Assembly (NCBI GenBank): GCA_943325355.2
Contig: CALPPA020000142.1
Span: forward strand, 1-5,445
Reading direction: 5' to 3'
Length of the DNA stretch: 5,445 bases
Origin: Klebsiella pneumoniae
GTDB lineage: Bacteria > Bacteroidota > Bacteroidia > Flavobacteriales > Flavobacteriaceae
Shown one piece after another: positions 1-5,445 of the stretch. The notes under the pieces are model-generated. The model searched no databases and was not told the DNA's origin. It saw only the letters and a program-made list of their open reading frames with translations. Every line of letters begins with the position of its first letter. The stretch's first letter is position 1. Both the position numbers and the translations under genes were made by a program.

Positions 1-1079
1 TCAATCATTACCGCTAATTCCAGGGTTTCTTTTTTCCCAATGCTTTTCTCGTAAGTTCCCGGATGTGGACCGTGAGGAATGCCACCCGGATGCAAACTGA
101 TGTGCCCTTGTTCAATGTCGGTTCTACTCATAAAATCGCCGTCAACATAGTATAAAACTTCATCAGAATCAATATTTGAATGATTGTAAGGCGCAGGAAT
201 GGCTTTCGGATGATAGTCGTAAAGCCTTGGAACGAAAGAACAAATCACAAATCCTTTGCTCTCAAATGTTTGATGAACTGGTGGTGGTTGATGAACTCGG
301 CCAGTTATGGGTTCAAAATTATGTATGGAAAATCCATAAGGGTAGTTGTAACCGTCCCAACCCACAATATCAAAAGGATGCGAATTGTAAATCACTTCGT
401 GCAGTTTGCCTTGCTTTTTTATTTTTATGGTAAAATCCCCAATTTCATCAAAAGTTTCTAGATTTTCGGGCAATTTATAATCTCTTTCACAATAGGGGGA
501 ATGTTCTAATAATTGTCCAAACCAATTTCGATACCGTTTTGGAGTATAAATAGGGCTGGAAGATTCCGTGATAAGCATTTTATTTTCCGAAGAATCAAAG
601 TTAATCTGGTAAATAATCCCACGCGGAATGATGAGATAATCACCGTATTCAAAAGAAATATTTCCAAACATTGTTCGCAATGTACCGCTTCCTTTGTGGA
701 TGAAAAGCACTTCATCGGCATCGGCATTTTTATAGAAATAAGTTGTAAGCGATTGACTTGGTGCGGCTACACTTATAATCACGTCGCTATTGGCCAACAA
801 AGGCGTTCTACTTTGCAAATAATCCGAATTTGGAGCAACATCAAACGAAATTAGTTTTCGGGAATGAATATTTTCGGCAACTGCTATTTTTGGTTTTACA
901 TCAATTGATTTTTCAATTTCTTTAATCATTGTTGGTCGATGATGGTGATAAGAAAGCGATGCCATACCATCAAATCCAATGGTTCCAAACAATTGTTCGT
1001 AGTACAAATCTCCGTTTGGTTTATTGAAAACGGTATGTCTTTTGGGCGGAATACTTCCTAGTTTATGATAGATTGGCAT
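1..1079 (-). CDS. hmgA: Homogentisate 1,2-dioxygenase, C-terminus cut by window edge
   Basis: This non-heme iron dioxygenase opens the ring of homogentisate to give maleylacetoacetate, in the cytoplasm, as part of tyrosine catabolism. Reading from ATG at 1079 gives 359 residues with no stop before the left edge; the last readable residues are ELAVMI, and I expect only some 25 more from the usual length of the bacterial short form. Visible family signatures are an N-terminal YHHHRPTM segment, a cupin-like core with FIHKGSG (H128), the VHQPPPVHQTF stretch (H263, probable counterpart of the human catalytic H292), PYNHSNIDSDEV (H300 with E307) and IPHGPHPG (H336). H300, the acidic D306/E307 and H336 match the expected His-Glu-His iron ligands. 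The start overlaps the end of the upstream hydroxylase gene by 17 bp, so the genes are probably co-transcribed and translationally coupled. No Shine-Dalgarno is seen, as is usual in Bacteroidetes. Family assignment is firm; the exact Glu ligand is inferred. Confidence 0.95.
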   Translation of the reverse strand, partial: MPIYHKLGSIPPKRHTVFNKPNGDLYYEQLFGTIGFDGMASLSYHHHRPTMIKEIEKSIDVKPKIAVAENIHSRKLISFDVAPNSDYLQSRTPLLANSDVIISVAAPSQSLTTYFYKNADADEVLFIHKGSGTLRTMFGNISFEYGDYLIIPRGIIYQINFDSSENKMLITESSSPIYTPKRYRNWFGQLLEHSPYCERDYKLPENLETFDEIGDFTIKIKKQGKLHEVIYNSHPFDIVGWDGYNYPYGFSIHNFEPITGRVHQPPPVHQTFESKGFVICSFVPRLYDYHPKAIPAPYNHSNIDSDEVLYYVDGDFMSRTDIEQGHISLHPGGIPHGPHPGTYEKSIGKKETLELAVMI

Positions 1080-2826
1080 AATTCAATGGATTAGTGGTTT
1101 CAAAATAAGACAAACCTTTCTCAATCAAATGTTTGTTTTCGGGTTGGGTTTGTATCAGGTTTGTCAATTCATTATAGCTTTTAGAAATATAATCTTGATT
1201 GTTCTTTTTAAAAGAAGCTTCATAAAAATTCAAAATCAGCAACCAATTTTTTGGAGAAAGTGATGTGATTTTCTCCCACAAAGTTTCAAGGTTTGTTGTT
1301 TTTCCTTCTGAATAATCAGCCACTTCTTGAAACAGTTTTTCCTCTTTTGAAATTGGTATTTTGATAGTTTCAGTGCTGATAACGTGTTTTATTAAATCAA
1401 AAGAATTTACATCAGCAGGACCTGCATAAGCGGAGCTGATTTCTTTGCCAATGGCTAAATGATAAATTCCCCAATTGGGTTGGTAAAGTATTTCCCCTTC
1501 AAAAGTTACTGTGCATTCGTTGAAAGCTATCAATTGAATTTTGCCAAATAAGTTACGTGTTCCCGATATCACTTTCCCTTTTACGACAACACCACTTTCA
1601 AATTCGAGAGTTGTAAATTGCCCTTCAGAAATTTTGTAAGCTTCTAAATCTCTAGGTGACATGTCTTCAATAGCAAGATGAATTCCTTTTAATTTTCCAA
1701 TTGCGGTTCCAAATCCATCAGGATGACTTAGAATTCCGTGACTAATTAATTCTTTGTCTCTATTAGATAATGCGGTTCCACCTTCAGTATGGATATAAGC
1801 AACTTGCGAAGGATCTTTTTGAGAAGTCCTAACTTTTTTGAATATTCCTGAAATTTGTATGCCAGTAGAAAGCTCGATTGTACCTAATTCTTCTGAAAAA
1901 ATTAGTTTTTGAACACCTTTTAATCCGCCATTTCTAATGGATAAATTATCTGCCAATTCTTCTAAAACCTTACTTAAATGAGCAAAATCTGGGGTTACAA
2001 ATAATTGTGGTTGATGTTTAGTAACATCAAAACTTTGGTAAGCTGCATCAATCGTGTAATCCAATTTCTTGACTTTGTCTGACAAACACAATTTGCTTTC
2101 ACCAATGGAAGACAAAAGTCCGGCACCATATAATTTAAAGTCAGTCAATGTGCCAATCAAACCATATTCAACACTCCACCAATGCAAGTTTCTTACCATC
2201 GCCATTTCTGACAATTCACCATTTAAATTTTGCAGGTATTCGATTTCTGCCTCAGCAGTATCAATGGCTGTTGTGGAAGTGTTTTTAGATTCTTTTAGAA
2301 TGGACAATTTTCTGACAGCTTGAAACAAAGCGTCGTCGTGTTTGGATGTGATGGCTTTTGAGCCAATCATTCCAAATCGACGTAAATATTCAGAATATTC
2401 GGCATTCGCCAAAATAGGAGCGTGTCCAGCCGTTTCGTGAATAATGTCAGGAGCTGGTGTATATTCAATGTTGGTTTGCGATCTAATGTCAGAAGCAATA
2501 ACCAAGACATTATAAGCTTGGAATTCCATAAAAGCAGCAGGTGGAATCAAGCCGTCAACTGCAGCGGCAGCCCAGCCAATTTCTTGTAAAATTCGATTCA
2601 TACCATACATACTTGGTATTTCATTGGCAGAAATTCCGGTTTTTGCCAAGCCTTCAAGGTAAGTTTCGTGAGCGTGAATTTTTAAAAATTCAATATTGTT
2701 GCGCATCACATAGCGCCAAACTGCTTGATCTTGGGCGGTATATAAATCGTAATTTTGAGGCTTTATGTATTGTCTCAAATGAACGGGCAACTTGTCCAAG
2801 ACTGGATTTGAAATGATCTTTTGCAT
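1063..2826 (-). CDS. phhA: Long-form aromatic amino acid (phenylalanine) 4-hydroxylase
   Basis: This is a tetrahydropterin- and iron-dependent hydroxylase, most likely converting phenylalanine to tyrosine with O2. The 587-residue product has the catalytic core in its N-terminal half: GWAAAAVDGLIPP (84-96), IRS with R115, TPAPD (123-127), HETAGHAP with iron ligands H130 and H135, HWWSVEYGL with the third ligand E220, YGAGLLSSIGE (233-243) and a QPQLFVTPDF segment (272-281). There is no N-terminal ACT regulatory domain. H135 and E220 are 85 residues apart, against about 40 in human and short bacterial enzymes, because of a helical, charged insertion around 163-205. Residues about 300-587 are an extension I cannot assign: a beta-rich part to about 470, then a helical part (495-580). 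Typical short bacterial enzymes are about 260-300 residues; I recall similar long forms in other Bacteroidetes and in Bacillus. It lies 49 bp after the 4-hydroxyphenylpyruvate dioxygenase gene and overlaps hmgA by 17 bp. Substrate preference for Phe rather than Trp is inferred from context. Confidence 0.93.
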   Translation of the reverse strand: MQKIISNPVLDKLPVHLRQYIKPQNYDLYTAQDQAVWRYVMRNNIEFLKIHAHETYLEGLAKTGISANEIPSMYGMNRILQEIGWAAAAVDGLIPPAAFMEFQAYNVLVIASDIRSQTNIEYTPAPDIIHETAGHAPILANAEYSEYLRRFGMIGSKAITSKHDDALFQAVRKLSILKESKNTSTTAIDTAEAEIEYLQNLNGELSEMAMVRNLHWWSVEYGLIGTLTDFKLYGAGLLSSIGESKLCLSDKVKKLDYTIDAAYQSFDVTKHQPQLFVTPDFAHLSKVLEELADNLSIRNGGLKGVQKLIFSEELGTIELSTGIQISGIFKKVRTSQKDPSQVAYIHTEGGTALSNRDKELISHGILSHPDGFGTAIGKLKGIHLAIEDMSPRDLEAYKISEGQFTTLEFESGVVVKGKVISGTRNLFGKIQLIAFNECTVTFEGEILYQPNWGIYHLAIGKEISSAYAGPADVNSFDLIKHVISTETIKIPISKEEKLFQEVADYSEGKTTNLETLWEKITSLSPKNWLLILNFYEASFKKNNQDYISKSYNELTNLIQTQPENKHLIEKGLSYFETTNPLNYANLS

Positions 2827-2875
2827 AATTATCTAATCAGTAATTAATTCTAAATCGAAATTCCGAAATCTAAAT
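2827..2875 (-). other. Intergenic spacer hppD-phhA with short direct repeat
   Basis: This 49-bp spacer lies between the dioxygenase stop and the hydroxylase ATG. I see no terminator hairpin and no TAnnTTTG box, so read-through from the upstream promoter is expected. It holds two copies of TCTAAAT (plus strand, 2849-2855 and 2869-2875) spaced 20 bp apart, separated by CGAAATTCCGAAA. The bases before the hydroxylase ATG are A/T-rich with no Shine-Dalgarno, so the start was chosen because it is the ATG immediately before the conserved protein. Confidence 0.5.
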
Positions 2876-3982
2876 TTAAAGTGTACCTCTTCGTTCTTGC
2901 TCTCTTTCGATGGATTCAAACAGCGCTTTAAAATTTCCTTTCCCAAAAGATGTCGCGCCTTTTCTTTGAATAATCTCGTAAAACATAGTTGGTCGGGATT
3001 GAATGGGTTTGGTAAAAATTTGAAGTAAATAACCTTCCTCATCTCTATCGACTAATATTCCCAAAGGTTGCAAAACATCGATATCCTCGTCAATTTTACC
3101 AATTCTAGTTCTTAAATCTTCATAATAAGTATTAGGAACAGTTAAAAATTCGACACCGCGATTTTGCATTTCGGATACCGTTTTTACAATATCATCAGTC
3201 GCCAAAGCTACGTGTTGGATTCCTGGACTTTCATAAAAATCGAGGTATTCGTCTATTTGGGATTTTCGTTTGCCAATGGCGGGTTCGTTTATCGGAAATT
3301 TTATTCTGCCATTGCCATTACTCATTACTTTACTCATCAAGGCAGTATATTCAGTAGAAATATCTTTGTCGTCAAATGAAAGAATTTGTTTGAATCCCAT
3401 TACATCTTCATAAAATTTGACCCAATAATTCATTTTTCCCAGCTCCACATTTCCAACCATATGATCCACATATTTAAGTCCAATCGGTTCCGTTTTAAAT
3501 GTTGGATTCCAAGCTTTATAACCAGGCAGGAAAGGGCCATTGTAATTACTTCTTTCAACAAATAAATGAATTACTTCCCCAAAAGTGTGAATGCCGGATT
3601 GAATTACGAAACCAAATTCATCGGAAGTTTTGGTTGGTTCCATATATGATTTTGCACCATGGCTAATGGCTTCTTCATAATTTCTAGTAGCGTCATCAAC
3701 CCAGAGCGCAACAAATTTTACGCCGTCGCCGTGTTTGTCGATATGTTGCCCCATTGCCGTTCCACTTTGCAAAGGCGAAGACAAAACTATCCTTATTTTA
3801 TCTTGAACAATAACATAAGATTCTTTGTCTCGATTTCCGGTTTCTAAACCAGAATAAGCCAGTGATTGAAAGCCAAAAGCAGTTTTATAATAATGGGCAG
3901 CTTGTTTAGAGTTGCTGACATAGATCTCTACAAAGTCTGTACCGTTGAGCGGCATAAAATCATCTTGAAGAAAATTTGACAT
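2876..3982 (-). CDS. hppD: 4-hydroxyphenylpyruvate dioxygenase
   Basis: This Fe(II) dioxygenase converts 4-hydroxyphenylpyruvate to homogentisate, the second step from tyrosine, in the cytoplasm. From ATG at 3982 the product is 368 residues, within the family's usual range. It has the two-vicinal-oxygen-chelate-domain layout: an N-terminal domain starting with GTDFVEIYV (14-22), and a catalytic C-terminal domain with iron ligands H174 (YVDHMVGN), H257 (GIQHVAL) and E336 (FYEIIQR). Their spacing (83 and 79) is close to that of the Pseudomonas enzyme. The GKGNFKALFESIEREQ tail (347-362) is the conserved C-terminal lid helix. A TTG at 4009 would add nine residues in frame, but it lies inside the predicted -7 promoter box and an in-frame stop sits at 4016-4018, so the ATG at 3982 is preferred. 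This is the first gene of the catabolic operon, followed by the hydroxylase and hmgA. The related hydroxymandelate synthase is an unlikely alternative given the operon. Confidence 0.96.
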   Translation of the reverse strand: MSNFLQDDFMPLNGTDFVEIYVSNSKQAAHYYKTAFGFQSLAYSGLETGNRDKESYVIVQDKIRIVLSSPLQSGTAMGQHIDKHGDGVKFVALWVDDATRNYEEAISHGAKSYMEPTKTSDEFGFVIQSGIHTFGEVIHLFVERSNYNGPFLPGYKAWNPTFKTEPIGLKYVDHMVGNVELGKMNYWVKFYEDVMGFKQILSFDDKDISTEYTALMSKVMSNGNGRIKFPINEPAIGKRKSQIDEYLDFYESPGIQHVALATDDIVKTVSEMQNRGVEFLTVPNTYYEDLRTRIGKIDEDIDVLQPLGILVDRDEEGYLLQIFTKPIQSRPTMFYEIIQRKGATSFGKGNFKALFESIEREQERRGTL

Positions 3983-4006
3983 AAGTAAATGTTTAAATTG
4001 TTGACA

Positions 4007-4036
4007 CAAATGTAATTAATGAGATTATACTATCAA
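4007..4036 (-). promoter_or_regulatory. Bacteroidetes-type promoter of the hppD operon
   Basis: Reading the minus strand, TTG (4036-4034) is followed by exactly 19 bases and then TACATTTG (4014-4007). This fits the known Bacteroidetes/Flavobacterium primary sigma consensus, a -33 TTG and a -7 TAnnTTTG separated by about 17-23 bases. Transcription would start near 4000, leaving a short leader of roughly 20 nt before the ATG at 3982. This supports the hppD-phhA-hmgA genes forming their own transcription unit. It is a sequence match only; the start site is inferred. Confidence 0.75.
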
Positions 4037-4044
4037 TAATATTC

Positions 4045-4061
4045 AATCAATTTTTATGATT
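4045..4061. promoter_or_regulatory. Candidate operator dyad upstream of hppD promoter
   Basis: A perfect five-base dyad, AATCA-N7-TGATT, lies just upstream of the -33 box, where an activator commonly binds. The arms are short and the surroundings are very A/T-rich, so chance is a real explanation. No regulator is identified in the window that could be linked to it. Confidence 0.2.
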
Positions 4062-4138
4062 ATTTTTGGAGTATTTAAAAAAATTTGCATTTTAATTTAT
4101 GAAATAAACAATATGTGGGATAATGACGTAAAAGAATA

Positions 4139-4155
4139 CCTTTAAAAATTAAAGG
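4139..4155 (-). terminator. Candidate terminator hairpin after receiver-kinase gene
   Basis: CCTTTAA-N3-TTAAAGG is a perfect 7-bp inverted repeat lying about 50 bp beyond the stop of the receiver-kinase gene. On the minus strand it is followed by TATTCTTTT, an imperfect T-rich run, and flanking AAAAG and CTTTT could extend the stem across a bulge. Most of the stem is A-T, so it would be weak. Its position between the kinase genes and the hppD promoter fits termination of the signalling unit. Confidence 0.4.
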
Positions 4156-4202
4156 CTTTTAAAATTTATTTTGAAATTGATTATAAAAAAACAGGAAGTA
4201 TA

Positions 4203-5288
4203 TTATTGAATTTTTGTGTGAAGAGGAAAAAATAATTTAATTGTTGTGCCCACATTTTTTTGTGAAATTATGCTAAAAACACCACTTATTTTTTTTATAA
4301 ATATCTTGCTTATGATAAGTCCCAAACCTAAACCCTGCTGTTCTTTTTTTTCACGATTAAATTGTTGATTTACGTTAATTTCTTTAATTTCTTTTTCAGT
4401 AAATCCTATTCCGTAATCTTGTATAGTTAATTCGTAGTATTCTGAATTGTATTTTTTACCAGAAACAATAATTTTTTTATTATTTTCTGAAAATTTCAAT
4501 GCGTTATCTAATAATTCAAATAGAATAAAATGTAAATATTCAACCTCTATTTTAATATTTGATTCATCAACATTGAAAACAATTCTTTTCGCTTGGTTTT
4601 TATCTGCATTGGCAATATTATCCTTGACCTTTGAAAATTCATTAGATATTTCGGAAGAGGAAGTATCCGAGAAATCTAATTCGTTGTTTTTAAGATCGCG
4701 ATAAAGGATAGAATTTTTCAATGTTCTATTTAGTCTTTCTCCAGATAATTTGATAGTGTTGTAAAATAAATCTACTTCATTCTCATCTAAACGTTTTTTG
4801 TTTTTGATTAAAAGATTAATAGATCCCAAAATGCCATAAAGAGGAGTGTTTATTTCGTGAATGAAATAGTTGTTATTACTTGCGTTAATAGTGTTGTAAG
4901 CATTTTTCACTTTTTCGAATCTATCGATTTTAATATTTATAATTTTTATTAAACTTTCAATTTTAAAAGGTTTGGTTAAAAAATGATCAACCCCATTTAG
5001 GACAGATTTTTCTTTTTCCTCTTCATCATTAATTGCTGTCAAAAAAATAAAAGGTATTTGGTTTATTGTATCGGTTTCTCTAACTATTTCATAAAATAAA
5101 TTGCCATCCATAATCGGCATCATTATGTCGCTAATAATTAAGTCTGGAGTCCAAAAGTCTAATATTTTGAGCGCCTCTTGCCCATTTTCAGCGGTTCGAA
5201 CTATAAAGTTATTAAGGGTTAACAATTCAGAAATTGTCTCTCTTAAACTTGCTTCGTCATCGACTAGGAGTATTTTTTTATTGTTCAT
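4203..5288 (-). CDS. Receiver-histidine kinase hybrid protein
   Basis: This cytoplasmic two-component protein of 361 residues has a receiver domain first and a kinase core second. The receiver (about 4-122) shows the acidic pair D10/D11, the phosphoacceptor D54 in SDIMMP, T84 and K106 in KPF. A linker leads to a dimerisation/phosphotransfer domain with H-box FIHEINTPLYG (phosphoacceptor H144). The ATPase domain then has an N-box FELLDNALKFS (N262), a G1 box DYGIGF (D291) and a glycine-rich GLGLGL box (319-324), ending near 355. No transmembrane, PAS or DNA-binding segment is visible. The ATG at 5288 overlaps the stop of the upstream kinase gene by 11 bp, which suggests coupled translation and that the upstream kinase may phosphorylate D54. 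The gene looks more A/T-rich than the catabolic genes downstream. The output target is unknown, and the domain calls rest on clear motifs. Confidence 0.92.
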   Translation of the reverse strand: MNNKKILLVDDEASLRETISELLTLNNFIVRTAENGQEALKILDFWTPDLIISDIMMPIMDGNLFYEIVRETDTINQIPFIFLTAINDEEEKEKSVLNGVDHFLTKPFKIESLIKIINIKIDRFEKVKNAYNTINASNNNYFIHEINTPLYGILGSINLLIKNKKRLDENEVDLFYNTIKLSGERLNRTLKNSILYRDLKNNELDFSDTSSSEISNEFSKVKDNIANADKNQAKRIVFNVDESNIKIEVEYLHFILFELLDNALKFSENNKKIIVSGKKYNSEYYELTIQDYGIGFTEKEIKEINVNQQFNREKKEQQGLGLGLIISKIFIKKISGVFSIISQKNVGTTIKLFFPLHTKIQ

Positions 5289-5445
5289 AAGGAAAAAAAA
5301 GTGTTAATGTGGTTCCGCAATCTTTTTTGCTCTCAATTGATATTTCTCCATTAAGAAGGTCTGTAAATTGTTTTACGATAGTTAACCCTAATCCAGAACC
5401 TACAATTGTACTTGTATTTGTAGCTCTGAAAAATGAAGTAAATAA
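5278..5445 (-). CDS. Sensor histidine kinase, C-terminal fragment
   Basis: Only the last 55 residues are present; the gene enters from the right edge in frame and ends at TAA 5280-5278. The fragment covers the end of a histidine kinase ATPase domain: FTSFFRATN resembles the kinase F-box, GSGLGLTIVKQF is the glycine-rich G2 box and following helix, and GEISIESKKDCGTTLTLFFP is the terminal beta hairpin. Its input domains and phosphoacceptor histidine lie outside the window. It overlaps the receiver-kinase gene by 11 bp, so the two are very probably one transcription unit. Whether it has membrane or PAS sensor domains cannot be told. Confidence 0.88.
   Translation of the reverse strand, partial: LFTSFFRATNTSTIVGSGLGLTIVKQFTDLLNGEISIESKKDCGTTLTLFFPYEQ

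Noticed and set aside
176..854. Plus-strand open frames at 176-433, 180-461 and 513-854
   Set aside because: They lie antisense to the homogentisate dioxygenase coding sequence, overlap each other, and their translations show no recognisable domain.
2833..3042. Minus-strand open frame overlapping the end of hppD
   Set aside because: It is a different reading frame through the hppD 3' end and spacer, and its translation has no family features.
3164..3847. Plus-strand open frames at 3164-3379 and 3659-3847
   Set aside because: Both are antisense to the well-conserved dioxygenase coding sequence and show no independent signals.
3983..4009. Nine-residue N-terminal extension of hppD starting at TTG 4009
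   Set aside because: The TTG is within the predicted -7 promoter box and would precede the transcription start; the ATG at 3982 is directly before the conserved protein.
4112..4144. Ten-codon plus-strand open frame beginning ATGTGGGAT in the kinase-hppD gap
   Set aside because: Too short to support, with no promoter or ribosome site visible and no recognisable peptide.
4447..5307. Plus-strand open frames at 4447-4704 and 5101-5307
   Set aside because: Both are antisense to the receiver-kinase gene; hydrophobic runs in them reflect the A/T-rich complement rather than real membrane proteins.
1..5445. CRISPR arrays, tRNA/rRNA genes, insertion sequences
   Set aside because: No regularly spaced repeats, RNA gene signatures, transposase motifs or terminal inverted repeats were seen; nearly all the sequence is accounted for by coding genes.

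Overview
The window is A+T-rich DNA with every supported gene on the minus strand, so biological order runs from high to low coordinates. The protein families point to a member of the Bacteroidetes, most likely a Flavobacterium-like flavobacterium. So do the absence of clear Shine-Dalgarno sequences and a good TTG-N19-TAnnTTTG promoter. The genus is an inference.

Region A (5445 to 4203) is a signalling pair. It starts with the C-terminal tail of a sensor histidine kinase that enters from the right edge (5445-5278). Overlapping it by 11 bp is a complete 361-residue protein with an N-terminal receiver domain and a C-terminal histidine kinase core (5288-4203). The overlap implies translational coupling and probable function as a phosphorelay. 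No sensory, transmembrane or DNA-binding domain is visible in the complete protein, so the stimulus and output are unknown.

Region B (4202 to 3983) is a 220-bp gap. It holds a candidate hairpin downstream of the kinase gene, a small dyad, and a convincing Bacteroidetes-type promoter just before the next gene. This separates the signalling pair from the catabolic genes.

Region C (3982 to 1) is an aromatic amino acid catabolic operon. Its order is 4-hydroxyphenylpyruvate dioxygenase (3982-2876), then a long phenylalanine/aromatic amino acid hydroxylase (2826-1063), then homogentisate 1,2-dioxygenase (1079 to the left edge, C-terminus cut off). Together they would convert phenylalanine to tyrosine and, after transamination by an enzyme not encoded here, 4-hydroxyphenylpyruvate to homogentisate and then maleylacetoacetate. 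The hydroxylase and homogentisate dioxygenase genes overlap by 17 bp. The transaminase, maleylacetoacetate isomerase, fumarylacetoacetase and pterin-recycling enzyme are not in the window.

Most of the window is ordinary metabolism and signalling. The most unusual item is the hydroxylase: it carries a roughly 285-residue C-terminal extension of unknown function, an insertion of about 45 residues between its iron ligands, and an Ala where the animal and Pseudomonas enzymes have Glu in the substrate-loop motif. I found no clearly novel multi-gene system.
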